Below the pieces are notes generated by a model. That model was not told where the DNA came from, searched no databases, and saw only the letters and a program-made list of their open reading frames with translations. The position numbers and the translations under genes were made by a program. Source: Pyxidicoccus caerfyrddinensis (lineage in GTDB: Bacteria > Myxococcota > Myxococcia > Myxococcales > Myxococcaceae). Taken from it: a stretch of DNA of 64,000 bases. Below are positions 16,407 through 25,283 of the stretch, in pieces. Each line of letters starts with the position of its first letter. The stretch's first letter is position 1. The stretch spans positions 186,001-250,000 of the forward strand of contig NZ_JAAIYA010000004.1 of the NCBI RefSeq assembly GCF_010894405.1, written 5' to 3'.

Positions 16407-18203
16407 TCAGTACGACGCGGTGAGACCCCAGTGCAGGCTGGAGTACGTCTCTTCCGCCACGCCGCCGGCCTCCCAGCCCGTGCGCGTGCCCGCGCCGGAG
16501 AAGGTGTCCTGGTAGCGCGACAGGCGGAAGCGCACCGAATAGCCGAACGGGCCCCACAGCTCCCCGGCCACGCCCAGCTCGGCCTCCCAGCCGAAGCTGG
16601 ACACGGACGTGCCGTAGTCGCTGACCTCTAGCCCCAGTGCGCCGCCCTCGTCGTCGAAGCCCTCTCCCGGCTTCGGGTCGATGAAGACCTGCCCCGCGCC
16701 CTCCAGCCGAACCGAGCGCAGGAGCGGCACGGACACCTCCAGGCCCACCGCGGGGAACATGCGGTGCGTGCCCGTGAGCGGGCTCTCCGCGGACTCGTCC
16801 ACGTCGAACGCGCGCGTGAGCAGACCCGCGCGCAGCCCCGCGTAGCCGAGCAACTGCCGCGCCTCACCCAGGCCGAAGTAGTAGCGGTACAGCGCCTGCG
16901 CCGTGAGCACCGAGTCGGTGGCCACCACCTCGCGCGTCACTGACTGGCCCGCGTCTCCCACCAGCGTCACGTTCGTGGACGAGTATCCGCGCCGGTAGCC
17001 CAGTACCGCGCCCAGCCCGCGCACCGCCGACTGCTTGCGCGCCAGCGGCAGCAGCTCCAGCTCCGCGGAGACGCCGAGGTACGGCACCGACGACGAGTAG
17101 TCCACCCGGTCTCCCAGCTGGTCGTCCACGGCCTTCCGGTCGAACTCGCTGCACGACTTCACCCCGGGACGCGCGCAGTACTTGCGCCACGTCGTCGTGC
17201 CACCGAGGAACAGCCGCGCCAGCGGCGGGCGCACTGGCTCGTCACCCACCGTGCCACCGGAGCCCGTGTCCAGCGCCACCTCCAGGAACGGGTCCGTCGT
17301 GGTGTGCGACTCCGGGTCCACCGGCATCAGCTCCGCGCTGTCGGTGTCGCTCGGGGCCACGGCAACTGCATCCGGGCGGATCACCGGCTTCTTCGGCGCA
17401 TCCGGACGCGGCGTGACGGCGGGAGGCGCTTCGGCGGGGCGCTCCGCCACGGCAGGGGCGTCCGGAGGCGGCGCGACGGCGGGAGGCGCTTCGGTGGGGC
17501 GCTCCGCCACGACAGGGGCGCCCGGGCTCACGGGAACCGGAGCCTCCACCACCGCCGGAGGAGGCGCGGGCGTCAGCGGCTCGGCCGGCTTCATGGGCTC
17601 GGCGGGAGCGACATCCCGAGGCGACTCCAGCACCGGCGCAGTGCGAGGCGCGCGCACCGCCGTGGCGATGGCGAGCGCCGCCTTCTTCGCGTCCGCGGCG
17701 GAGAGTTTCCCGCGCGTGAGCATCACCTCCTGCTCGGACAGCACCTGCCCGTCGGCATCCAGCACGCGCACGTGCAGCGAGGAGCCCACCGCGCCGCCCA
17801 CCGCCGAGTCCAGCTTCAGGCGCGGGGCCACCTTGACGAGCGCGGCCTCGGACGAAGCCTCGGCGCCACGCAGGCCCGACTTCTTCGCAGTGGCGGCGTA
17901 CTGCTTCAACGACACCACCGACACCTGGCGCGTGCGGCGCAACGCCGCATCCAGCTGCGCGCGCACCCGGCCTCGCGAGTCGCCCTCCAGGTCCAGCACC
18001 ACCACGCGCTGCCGCTGAGACACGGACGCCGACTTCTTCCGCTTCGCCGCCGCCGGAGCGGCACCCTCCACGCGCTGCCGCGCGGCCACGGGCGCCGCCT
18101 TCTTCCGCTTGATGACGGCGGCCTGTGCCGACGGGGAGGCCAGCACCACCGCCAGGGCGAACACCATGCCCCAGCGGACCATCGCGTGTCCGGTGTTCAT
18201 CAT
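16407..18203 (-). CDS. Exported protein with Pro-rich linker and predicted outer-membrane beta-barrel domain
   Basis: The 598-residue protein has a Sec signal (MVFALAVVLASPSAQA). Residues about 65-190 form an alpha/beta domain (RVVVLDLEGDSRGRVRAQLD, LHVRVLDADGQVLSEQEV), reminiscent of periplasmic FlgO/TolB-N-like domains. A long Pro/Ala/Glu linker at about 195-290 includes a 20-residue unit present twice (60-bp tandem DNA repeat). Residues about 320-598 show alternating amphipathic strands and end in an aromatic residue (HWGLTASY), as in outer-membrane barrels. Several myxobacterial proteins share this plan. ATG 18203 is directly followed by a second ATG at 18200; either could be used. Function unknown. 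Confidence 0.8.
   Translation of the reverse strand: MMNTGHAMVRWGMVFALAVVLASPSAQAAVIKRKKAAPVAARQRVEGAAPAAAKRKKSASVSQRQRVVVLDLEGDSRGRVRAQLDAALRRTRQVSVVSLKQYAATAKKSGLRGAEASSEAALVKVAPRLKLDSAVGGAVGSSLHVRVLDADGQVLSEQEVMLTRGKLSAADAKKAALAIATAVRAPRTAPVLESPRDVAPAEPMKPAEPLTPAPPPAVVEAPVPVSPGAPVVAERPTEAPPAVAPPPDAPAVAERPAEAPPAVTPRPDAPKKPVIRPDAVAVAPSDTDSAELMPVDPESHTTTDPFLEVALDTGSGGTVGDEPVRPPLARLFLGGTTTWRKYCARPGVKSCSEFDRKAVDDQLGDRVDYSSSVPYLGVSAELELLPLARKQSAVRGLGAVLGYRRGYSSTNVTLVGDAGQSVTREVVATDSVLTAQALYRYYFGLGEARQLLGYAGLRAGLLTRAFDVDESAESPLTGTHRMFPAVGLEVSVPLLRSVRLEGAGQVFIDPKPGEGFDDEGGALGLEVSDYGTSVSSFGWEAELGVAGELWGPFGYSVRFRLSRYQDTFSGAGTRTGWEAGGVAEETYSSLHWGLTASY
17401..17520. repeat. 60-bp tandem duplication within the Pro-rich linker coding region
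   Basis: Bases 17401-17460 and 17461-17520 are nearly identical over an exact 60-base period, with about four substitutions. They encode two copies of a unit like AVAERPAEAPPAVTPRPDAP. The length, a multiple of three, keeps the frame. Such units expand and contract by slippage and recombination. Confidence 0.9.
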
Positions 18204-18388
18204 TCCCGAGGGAGGTTCACCTACCCCGCACGCGATGTCCAGGCTCCAAGCCCGGGGCTCGGAGGCCAGAGGCCTCCCACACGCTCAGGTGCGCATCATC
18301 GACACGAGCCCCACAACCGGCCCACCGACGGGCATCGGCTCCGGCTCCAGAACCCACAGTCCCGGAGCCATGAGCCCCCGCCGCACGC

Positions 18389-19549
18389 TCAGGCGTTCAT
18401 CGTCGCCGGAGTGCCCAGGCCCGTGCTGCCCACCGTCATCGTCGGCTCCATGTCCGGCGCCAGGGACGGCGACGAGTCCGCCGCAGCCTGCGTCGCCGCC
18501 AGGTGCTCCGCGCGGCCGATGCCGAGGAAGTCACGGCGGTAGATGCGCACCATGGCCATGAAGATGGAGGCGATGAGCGGCCCCACCAGCAGGCCCATCA
18601 TCCCGAACACCGCCAGCCCGCCGAACATGGACAGGAAGACGAGCAGCGGGTGCAGCGCCATGCGCGCCCCGCACAGCTTCGGGCGGATGACGTTGTCGAT
18701 GCTGCCTACCAGGAAGGTGCCCCAGGACAGGAGGAACACGCCCTCCGTCACCTTGTTCGCGGCGATGAGCACCACGCCAATGGGCCCCCACACCAGCGCC
18801 GTGCCGCCCACCGGCACCAGCGCCACCAGCACCATGGCCGCGCCCCACACGCCCGCATGCGGCACCCCGGCGATGAGCAGCCCCACGAAGCCCACCGCGC
18901 CCTGGATGAGCGCCGTCACCGTGTTGCCATAGACAATCGCGTACGCGACGTCGGTGAACTCCCGCGAGAAGGCCTCGAAGTAGCGCTTGTCCAGCGGGAT
19001 GAGGCGCATCACCTCGGACACCAGCCGGCGGCCGTCGAGGAAGAAGTAGTACATGGCCACGGTCATCAGGAACATGTTGACGACCAGCTCCGCGCCGGCG
19101 GTCACCACGTCACCCAGCAGCGCCGCCCCGCCCGTCACCGCCGTCATCAGCGCGCGCTCCGTCTCCGCGCTCTCGGGGTCGAACCGGATGTACCGGCTCA
19201 GCCCACGGGGCAGCGAAGAGGCGAACTGGTGACGCAGGTCCACCTGCTCCAGCAGGTCCTGCGCCTGGCCCACGAACTGGAGCAGCTCCTTCGCCACCAT
19301 CCAGCCCACCAGCGCCAGCGGGGCCAGGATGAGCAGGAACACCGCGAGGGTGGACAACCCGGCCGCGAGCGACTTGCGGCCCCGCAGCTTCTGGCCCAGG
19401 TAGTCCTGCACCGGCATGAAGAGGACGACCAGGAAGCCGCCCAGCAACACCGGCATGAGGAACGGAAGAAGAATCCTGGAGAAAAGAATCAACGCGAAGG
19501 CAAAGAGCCCCGCGAACACGTAGTTCGACCACCGCCGAGTTTCACCCAC
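18389..19549 (-). CDS. AI-2E family transporter (PerM/YdiK-like)
   Basis: The 386-residue integral membrane protein has about eight hydrophobic segments, starting FAGLFAFALILFSRILLPFL. The conserved C-terminal block is present: GFVGLLIAGVPHAGVWGAAM, then LVPVGGTALVWGP, GSIDNVIRPKL and FGGLAVFGMMGLLVGPLIA. These are typical of the AI-2E/PerM exporter family, whose members export autoinducer-2, act as Na+/H+ antiporters, or are unassigned. I chose GTG 19549 because the family begins here and G-rich sequence precedes it; the open frame continues upstream to 19690 across the divergent lipoprotein start. Downstream, 18204-18388 contains no gene. Confidence 0.85.
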   Translation of the reverse strand: MGETRRWSNYVFAGLFAFALILFSRILLPFLMPVLLGGFLVVLFMPVQDYLGQKLRGRKSLAAGLSTLAVFLLILAPLALVGWMVAKELLQFVGQAQDLLEQVDLRHQFASSLPRGLSRYIRFDPESAETERALMTAVTGGAALLGDVVTAGAELVVNMFLMTVAMYYFFLDGRRLVSEVMRLIPLDKRYFEAFSREFTDVAYAIVYGNTVTALIQGAVGFVGLLIAGVPHAGVWGAAMVLVALVPVGGTALVWGPIGVVLIAANKVTEGVFLLSWGTFLVGSIDNVIRPKLCGARMALHPLLVFLSMFGGLAVFGMMGLLVGPLIASIFMAMVRIYRRDFLGIGRAEHLAATQAAADSSPSLAPDMEPTMTVGSTGLGTPATMNA

Positions 19550-19655
19550 CGCCCCACCCCACCCCGCCCGCCCCGCGGGCCACCGACGCCACCCCAAACT
19601 AGGAACCCCGCTTCCCACCGGGAAGTCCGGGTTCCTCCTCCGCCGAGGATCAATC

Positions 19656-20135
19656 ATGACTTCTGGACGTTTCACGCCTGCGGTGCTCACCGCCCTGCTG
19701 TCCCTCGCCGCCTCCGCGTGTGGGGAGGGGACGTCCCCCTGTACGGACTGCCCGGCGCTGGAGGGGCGCTACCGGATGGACTTCGCGGATGGGGGCGTGC
19801 CGGCCGAGTGCGGCGCGCTCGCCGTGGATCTCCCCCGGGGCCGTCCGCTGGCCATCGCCCGCACGGGGGACGCCCTCACGGGCTCGCTGGAGGGGGTGTC
19901 CCTGCGGGGCACCGTCTCCGGCCAGGGGACCTTCAGCCTGTTGGGGAACGCCGGAGGCAGCCCGGACGGGGGCCTCACGCAGAACCTGAGCCTGGCTGGC
20001 AGCTTCACGCCCCCGGTGACGGATGGCGGAACGGCACGGCTGGCGGGGACCTACACCGGCACCTTCACGCGCGCCGGGCCGAACGGGTCCCAGCGCTGCA
20101 ACGTCGTCAGCCCGTTCTCGGCGACCCGGGAATAG
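19656..20135 (+). CDS. Small lipoprotein of unknown function
   Basis: The 159-residue protein has a lipoprotein signal (LLSLAASAC, Cys about 22) followed by CTDCPALEGRYRMDF. The mature part is Gly/Thr/Ser-rich with alternating short strands (LTGSLEGVSLRGTVSGQGTF), suggesting a small beta-barrel or sandwich fold. I recognise no family. It is divergent from the AI-2E transporter gene and converges on the small basic protein gene. Confidence 0.8.
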   Translation: MTSGRFTPAVLTALLSLAASACGEGTSPCTDCPALEGRYRMDFADGGVPAECGALAVDLPRGRPLAIARTGDALTGSLEGVSLRGTVSGQGTFSLLGNAGGSPDGGLTQNLSLAGSFTPPVTDGGTARLAGTYTGTFTRAGPNGSQRCNVVSPFSATRE

Positions 20136-20165
20136 CGCCTCGGGCCGCTCGAGCGCGGGGGCTGG

Positions 20166-20282
20166 TTACTTCTTCTTCGCCTCGGCGGCCTTCGCCTCGG
20201 CCTTCTGCTTCTTGGCCCGCTTCTTCCAGGCCTGCTTGATCTTCATCTGCACGCGACGGTGCTTGCTCTTGCTGCGGGCCAT
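20166..20282 (-). CDS. Small highly basic protein, 38 residues
   Basis: The product starts MARSKSKHRRVQMKIKQAWKK and ends in a Lys/Ala/Glu helix with about half its residues basic. This composition suggests nucleic-acid or ribosome binding. The ATG at 20282 follows a purine run (CAGGAG) at good spacing. It lies 43 bases downstream of the P1 peptidase gene on the same strand and could be its operon partner. Function unknown. Confidence 0.65.
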   Translation of the reverse strand: MARSKSKHRRVQMKIKQAWKKRAKKQKAEAKAAEAKKK

Positions 20283-20325
20283 CGTTGACTCCTGCGCTCC
20301 GGAACGGAGACGTGAAAAGAAGGGC

Positions 20326-21711
20326 CTACGTATCAGAACCGGATGGGCTCCCGGAAGAGGAACCCTCTGAAGGGGTCTCCGGAGCCTCCCGCGGAGCCTC
20401 CGCCGGAGCCTCCTCCGAGGGCTCATCCGGGGCCGGACGGGTGGGGAACGGAATCCCCTCCGCCCCCCGGACCTGGGTGGGTCTGGCGGAGGACACCGTC
20501 ACCTCCCCCTCCCGGTCCTCGTTGCTCGGCCGCTCGCGGGACACGGGGGCGCTGCTCTGCTGGGGGCGCTTCTTCACCGAGGCGAAAATCGGCTTGAAGG
20601 CGTCCAGGGCGCGCCGGACCTCGTCCAGGGGCAGCGCCGGGCTGTGGTTTCCATTCACGCCCGTCATGGACGTGGCCATGCACATGGCGTTGAGGATGGC
20701 CTCCTCGGTGGCCTCCATCACCGCCTCGTAGAGGGGGTCCAGCCGCTGATCCAGGAGGATCTTCAGCTTGTAGACCATCTTCTGCGTGCGCCTGGGGATG
20801 ATGTTCGCGGTGGAGAAGCCGACGACGATTTCGCCCGAGCCGTGCGCCGCGTAGCTACCCACCCGGCCAATGCCCAGCGCCACGCGCTTGCAGAGGCGGT
20901 TGATCTGATGGCTCAACAGCGGCGCGTCCGTGGCCACCACGGCGATGATGGAGCCGTAGGTGTGCCCGCGCTTGGGCGTGTCCTTGAACTTCTCGGCCAG
21001 CACCTCGCCCACGGGCAGGCCGCCCACCCGCAGGTTGTGCATCTTCCCGAAGTTGGACATCACCAGCACGCCCAGGGTGTAGCCGCCGAGCACCTCCGGC
21101 AGCTTCCGGGACGACGTGCCGATGCCGCCCTTGAAGTCGCACGTCACCATGCCGGTGCCGCCGCCCACGTTGCCCTCGGCCACGGGGCCCGTCTTCGCGC
21201 TGAGGATGGCCTCGTAGACGTGCTCCTCGCGCACGTGCCGGCCGGAGATGTCGTTGAGCCACGAGTCGTCGCACTCGCCCACCACGGGGATGATGACGTC
21301 GTGCTCGTCGCCGATGCCGGGGTAGCGCTCCACCTGGTGGCGCGCGACGCCGTCCGACACGGCGCCCACCGCCATGGTGTTGGTGAGGAGGATGGGCGTT
21401 TCAATGAGGCCCCACTCCATGAGCTGCGTCATGCCGGAGACCTCGCCCGCGCCGTTGAGCACGAAGCCGCCTCCGTTCATGCGCTCCATGAAGATGTTGC
21501 CGTTGTTGGGCATGATGGCCGTCACGCCCGTGCGCACCGGACCGTGGCCGGGCCGCAGCGGGCCCTCACCCTTGATGATGGTGCTGTGCCCGACGAGCAC
21601 GCCTTCCACGTCGGTGATGGCGTTGAACTTCCCAGGCTTGAAGCGTCCCAGCGGAAGTCCCAGCTCACGGGCGCGGACGCGGGGCCCGGTCTCCTCGGGG
21701 ATGTGCACCAT
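20326..21711 (-). CDS. P1 family peptidase (DmpA/BapA type) with Pro/Glu/Ser tail
   Basis: The 461-residue protein matches the DmpA aminopeptidase family, N-terminal-nucleophile-like enzymes that self-cleave. Seen are NAITDVEGVLVGH near residue 30, GGGFVLNGAGEVSG, VGECDDSWLND, VGGGTGM and the autoprocessing site CDFKGGIGTSSR at about 218-229, where the residue after the Gly becomes the nucleophile. Members release N-terminal amino acids from peptides or beta-peptides and hydrolyse D-amino acid amides. Residues about 385-461 are an unusual low-complexity tail (PSEEAPAEAPREAPETPSEG). No signal peptide, so it is cytoplasmic. Confidence 0.92.
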   Translation of the reverse strand: MVHIPEETGPRVRARELGLPLGRFKPGKFNAITDVEGVLVGHSTIIKGEGPLRPGHGPVRTGVTAIMPNNGNIFMERMNGGGFVLNGAGEVSGMTQLMEWGLIETPILLTNTMAVGAVSDGVARHQVERYPGIGDEHDVIIPVVGECDDSWLNDISGRHVREEHVYEAILSAKTGPVAEGNVGGGTGMVTCDFKGGIGTSSRKLPEVLGGYTLGVLVMSNFGKMHNLRVGGLPVGEVLAEKFKDTPKRGHTYGSIIAVVATDAPLLSHQINRLCKRVALGIGRVGSYAAHGSGEIVVGFSTANIIPRRTQKMVYKLKILLDQRLDPLYEAVMEATEEAILNAMCMATSMTGVNGNHSPALPLDEVRRALDAFKPIFASVKKRPQQSSAPVSRERPSNEDREGEVTVSSARPTQVRGAEGIPFPTRPAPDEPSEEAPAEAPREAPETPSEGSSSGSPSGSDT

Positions 21712-21767
21712 AGGCGGCGGACACTATCCGACCATCCCCCACCGTCAATCACTCCGCGCATGCCCCG

Positions 21768-21867
21768 CCAGGGGGCCTCCCCCTGGGCGCTCGCGGGTGG
21801 CAGGCCCCGCGGCGGACAAGACGACGCCCCGTCCCGCCGCCAGGAAGGCAGGCACGGGGCGGGGCGT
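21768..21867 (-). terminator. Two hairpins downstream of the double ATP-grasp gene
   Basis: Reading along the minus strand after the stop at 21890, an 8-bp stem (ACGCCCCG with CGGGGCGT; 21824-21831 and 21860-21867) is followed by TCGTCTTGTCC. A second perfect 8-bp stem with a three-base loop (CCAGGGGG/CCCCCTGG) lies at 21768-21786. Together they could end transcription of the operon before the P1 peptidase gene. The T-rich tail is weak. Confidence 0.45.
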
Positions 21868-21889
21868 TCGAGTCAGAAGCAGCCGGACG

Positions 21890-24076
21890 TCAGGCCTTGG
21901 CTTCCATGCGCGTGGGCGGCTCGCCGCCGCCGGAGCCACCCGAGCTGCTCCCCGACGAGGACGGCGCGGCGGCCGGAGCAGCGCCCTGCTCATCCAGCGA
22001 CGGGCCCTTGCGCAGCACCGAGGGCGTCTCGGTGGCCGCGCGGCGCGCCTCGCGCTCTTTGTAGCGGCGGATGGCGGGGGCCATGATTTCGCCGATGAGG
22101 CCCCGGTAGTCCATGCCGGCGCCCTGGGCGATGAGCACCAGGTCGCTCCAGCCCGGCGTCAGGCCGGGCAGCGGGTTGCACTCGATGAAGTAGATGCGGC
22201 CCTTGTCGTCCATGCGGAAGTCGATGCGCGCCACGTCGCGGCACCCCAGCGCCATGAACGAGCTGCGCGCCGCCGTCCGCAGCTTCTCCAACAGCGCGGG
22301 CTCGATCTTGGCCGGCGCGTCGTAGCGGATGCGGTCCGTCCAATCGAGCTTGTGCTGGAAGCTATAGACGGGGTTCTTCTCCTCCTTGTCGAGGAAGACG
22401 ATCTCCATCGGCGGCAGCACGCGCGGGCGGCGCTCGCCCAGCAGGCCCACGGTGAACTCACGCCCGCCGATGTACTCCTCGATGAGCGCGGGCTGCTGGT
22501 ACTTGCTGGCAATCTCGCGCACCACCTCGCGCAGCTCGGCCTCGCTGTAGCAGACGCTCTTGGTGACGACGCCCTTGGAGCTGCCCTCCGCCACCGGCTT
22601 CACGATGAGCGGGAAGGAGGTGAACTCCTTGTTGAGGCGCTCCTTGCCCGTGGCCATCAGCTGGAAGTTGGGCGTGAGGATGCCGGCCTGCCGGACGATC
22701 TTCTTCGCCAGCGCCTTGTCCAGGGCAATGGACAGCGTCGCCGGGTCGGAGCCGGTGTACGGGATGTCGAGCAGCTCCAGCATGGCCGGGACCTGGCTCT
22801 CGCGGTTGCGGCCCTTGAAGCCCTCGGCGATGTTGAAGACGATGTCGAGCGGCGTGCTGGACAGCACGGTGGGCAGCTCCGCGGTGGCCTCCAGGTCGAT
22901 GACCTCGTGGCCCCAGGACGCAATGGCCTCGCGGATGGCCTGCAGCGTGTTGGGCGAGTCGTACTCGGCCTCGCTGTCCTCCACCGACTCGGAGGTGGCC
23001 ATGGGCTTCACGCGCTTGACGTTGTAGGTGAAGCCCACGCGCAGCGGGCCCGTCTTGCGCGCCGGCTTGCCCTGGCGCTTGCCGTCCTTGATTTTGTAGC
23101 GCTTCGCCGCGCTCTGGATGATGGAGTTGATGACTCCGTCGAAGTGCAGCCCGTCCAGCTCCGCGGAGGAGTAGATGCCCGCGCCCGGCTCCAGGCTGGG
23201 CAGCGCGTTGATCTCCAGGAAGTACGGCACGCCCGCATCGCTCAGGCGGAAGTCGATGCGGCCCAGATCGCGCGTGTCGAGCGCCTGGAAGATCTTCTGC
23301 GCCATCTTCCGCACGTCCTCGGCGGTGCGCGTCGGAATCTGCGCGGGCGCGCGCACGCTGACGGCGTTCTCCTTCTTCGTCTTCAGCTCGTAGTCGTAGA
23401 TGGCGTACTTGCGCCCCGCCGTGACGGCCGGGTCCACCACGTACTCCACCGGCGTGAGCACGCCGTCGTAGTCGTTGTCCACCGCGGCCAGGAACGGCAC
23501 CGTGAGGTCCCTGCCGGTGATGTACTCCTCCACCAGCACGCCGGCGGGGTACTTCTCCAGCGCGGCGGCCACCTTGGTGCGCACCTCGTCCAGCGTCTCC
23601 GCGATGGAGTCCTGGGTGATGCCCTTGGAGGAGCCCTCGAAGTTGGGCTTCACGATGACGGGGAAGCGCAGGTTCTCCGCGGTCAGCTCGCTGAGCTTCT
23701 CCACGTACTGCCAGCCCGGGGTGCGGATGCCCTGCTTGGTGAGGACCAGCTTGGTGAGCTGCTTGTCCAGCGTCAGCGCCAGCGCGTACGCGTCCGAGCC
23801 CGTGTACGGGAAGCCGAGCTCGTCGAAGAGGGCCGGGTAGAAGGCCTCGCGGAAGCGGCCTCGGCGGCCTTCGGCGGTGTTGAAGATGAGGTCCGGGCTG
23901 TACGCCTCCAGCCGTGCCACGGTGCGCGAGGCGGGACCGCTGACCTCGAAGCGCTCCAGCCGGTGGCCGAGGCGCTCGATGGCCGCGGCCAGTGCGTTGA
24001 CCGTCTCCTGGGTGTCGAACTCCGCTTCTTCTTCTGAATCGGACAGCCTGAGGTTGTGGGTCAGCGCGATGCGCAC
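21890..24076 (-). CDS. Tandem double ATP-grasp (D-Ala-D-Ala ligase-like) protein
   Basis: The 728-residue protein contains two complete D-Ala-D-Ala ligase-like units in one chain. Unit 1 (about 1-330) shows DLIFNTAEG, PYTGSDAYALALTLDK, FPVIVKPNFEGSSKGI, VEEYITGRDLTV and GRIDFRLSD...FLEINALPSL. Unit 2 (about 350-680) shows DIVFNIAEG, PYTGSDPATLSIALDK, FPLIVKPVAEGSSKGV, IEEYIGGREFTV and ARIDFRMDD...FIECNPLPGL. The lysine, glutamate and asparagine residues for ATP-Mg binding are kept in both. It ends in a Ser/Gly-rich tail. Normal Ddl is a single unit of about 310-360 residues and the cell-wall gene context is absent, so another carboxylate-amine ligation is likely. Its start overlaps the RDD gene by 16 bp. 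Confidence 0.85.
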   Translation of the reverse strand: MRIALTHNLRLSDSEEEAEFDTQETVNALAAAIERLGHRLERFEVSGPASRTVARLEAYSPDLIFNTAEGRRGRFREAFYPALFDELGFPYTGSDAYALALTLDKQLTKLVLTKQGIRTPGWQYVEKLSELTAENLRFPVIVKPNFEGSSKGITQDSIAETLDEVRTKVAAALEKYPAGVLVEEYITGRDLTVPFLAAVDNDYDGVLTPVEYVVDPAVTAGRKYAIYDYELKTKKENAVSVRAPAQIPTRTAEDVRKMAQKIFQALDTRDLGRIDFRLSDAGVPYFLEINALPSLEPGAGIYSSAELDGLHFDGVINSIIQSAAKRYKIKDGKRQGKPARKTGPLRVGFTYNVKRVKPMATSESVEDSEAEYDSPNTLQAIREAIASWGHEVIDLEATAELPTVLSSTPLDIVFNIAEGFKGRNRESQVPAMLELLDIPYTGSDPATLSIALDKALAKKIVRQAGILTPNFQLMATGKERLNKEFTSFPLIVKPVAEGSSKGVVTKSVCYSEAELREVVREIASKYQQPALIEEYIGGREFTVGLLGERRPRVLPPMEIVFLDKEEKNPVYSFQHKLDWTDRIRYDAPAKIEPALLEKLRTAARSSFMALGCRDVARIDFRMDDKGRIYFIECNPLPGLTPGWSDLVLIAQGAGMDYRGLIGEIMAPAIRRYKEREARRAATETPSVLRKGPSLDEQGAAPAAAPSSSGSSSGGSGGGEPPTRMEAKA

Positions 24077-24705
24077 GGTTGCCCCTTTCTCTTCTTGAGC
24101 GAGCGACCGCGGCGCATCTTCGCCGCGGACATGATTCTTCCCGGTGCTCGCTGATGAGCCACCGGCGTGCGGGCTGCAACGGTTGCGCCCGCGACAACCT
24201 TCCCGTCCACCACCTGCGTCTGGGCCCAGGTGTCACCGAGCCGCCAGCCGAGCGGATCCCTCACCACGCGCCACGCCTCCACCCCGCCGATGACGACCAG
24301 CCCCGCGAGCCCCGCCACCCAGCCCAGCGGCGCGGGCATCATTCCCAGCAGGACGATGAGCGCGAGCGGCGCGTTGCGCAGGGTGCTGTCGCGGTGGCGC
24401 GCCGCCGAGCGCGTGGGCAGGTGCATCACCTTCACGCCGAAGATGCGCTTGCCCACGCTCTGGCCCTGAATCATCCCGTCGGCCAGCAGCAGGAACAGCA
24501 GCGCCACCACCGCGCCGGCCGCGCCGCACACCACGTAGAGGCCCCAGGCCACCGCCACGTCCACCACGCGGGCGCCCAGGCGCAGGAAGAGCGAGGCCTT
24601 CGGGTACGGCGAGCCCGTCTCCTCCGCGTCGGCCGCGACGATGCGCAGCACCCGGCTGCCACCGCGGCTGTCCGTCATGAACACGCGTTCGCGGTCCGTG
24701 CTCAC
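24061..24705 (-). CDS. RDD family membrane protein
   Basis: The 214-residue protein has the RDD family plan: FLRLGARVVDVAVAWGLYVV opens the first membrane span with its Arg and Asp, a second span is VALLFLLLADGMIQG, and QSVGKRIFGVKVM is the family signature, followed by two more hydrophobic segments. Function of RDD proteins is mostly unknown; some are Na+/H+ antiporters. I chose GTG 24705 because it overlaps the upstream stop as GTGA, with ATG 24678 as alternative. The C-terminus is strongly basic (MRRGRSLKKRKG). It is the middle gene of a three-gene overlapping operon. Confidence 0.8.
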   Translation of the reverse strand: MSTDRERVFMTDSRGGSRVLRIVAADAEETGSPYPKASLFLRLGARVVDVAVAWGLYVVCGAAGAVVALLFLLLADGMIQGQSVGKRIFGVKVMHLPTRSAARHRDSTLRNAPLALIVLLGMMPAPLGWVAGLAGLVVIGGVEAWRVVRDPLGWRLGDTWAQTQVVDGKVVAGATVAARTPVAHQRAPGRIMSAAKMRRGRSLKKRKGQPCASR

Positions 24706-25211
24706 TCCTCGGGCTCCAAGGTGAGTCCTTCCTCGTGCGGCTCGGGCTCGTCCAGCCCCGCCAGCCGGGCCAGGCGCTCGTGCGCGCTCAGCGGGTGAAC
24801 CATCGGAGCGGCCCACTCGGCCTGCTCGTGCGCCCTGCCAGCGGCGAGCGCCGCGGTGGGGCTGCCCGTGTCGGACATGCGCAACAGCCGCTCGCGCGCG
24901 GCGTCCTCGTCATGCGCGGCGGGGGCACCCTCGCGGGTGAAGAAGACGAAGGCCATGGCCGGCCGCTTGGAGGCCTCGCGCATGGCGAACTGCACGCCGT
25001 CCAGGTTCCAGCCCTTCCCGGTCCACTCGTTGAGGGTCCGCTCCAGCGTGCCCTCATCCACCGTGGACAGCTCCACCACTTTGTACTGCAACGGTCCGGG
25101 TGCGCGAATCACCGCAGAGCGTCCGCTCCCGGGGCGCCTACCGGCCCTCCGCCGACGTTGGGGCGGGGGCTTCTCGGACTTGCGTGCGGGCCGCTTCTTC
25201 TTGGTGGGCAT
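24702..25211 (-). CDS. DUF4177-domain protein
   Basis: The 169-residue protein starts with a Lys/Arg-rich tail (MPTKKKRPARKSEKPPPQRR), then a compact domain at about 40-95: QYKVVELSTVDEGTLERTLN, EWTGKGWNLDGVQFAM and AFVFFTR. This is the DUF4177 pattern, normally a 50-60 residue domain of unknown role. The C-terminus is acidic. ATG 25211 was preferred over 25235. The stop overlaps the RDD start, so the two proteins are probably made in fixed ratio. The basic leader could bind nucleic acid, but that is only a composition argument. Confidence 0.7.
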   Translation of the reverse strand: MPTKKKRPARKSEKPPPQRRRRAGRRPGSGRSAVIRAPGPLQYKVVELSTVDEGTLERTLNEWTGKGWNLDGVQFAMREASKRPAMAFVFFTREGAPAAHDEDAARERLLRMSDTGSPTAALAAGRAHEQAEWAAPMVHPLSAHERLARLAGLDEPEPHEEGLTLEPEE

Positions 25212-25283
25212 CTTGCGCGGTTCATTTGGACGCAATGCGCCGCGCGGATCAAGTCCTCGGCGCGGCGTGCGTCCGGTTGTCGT

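Noticed and set aside
18261..18277. Hairpin GGAGGCC-AGA-GGCCTCC as AI-2E gene terminator
   Set aside because: It is a perfect 7-bp stem, but 112 bases past the stop and without a T run; such short GC stems are common by chance here.
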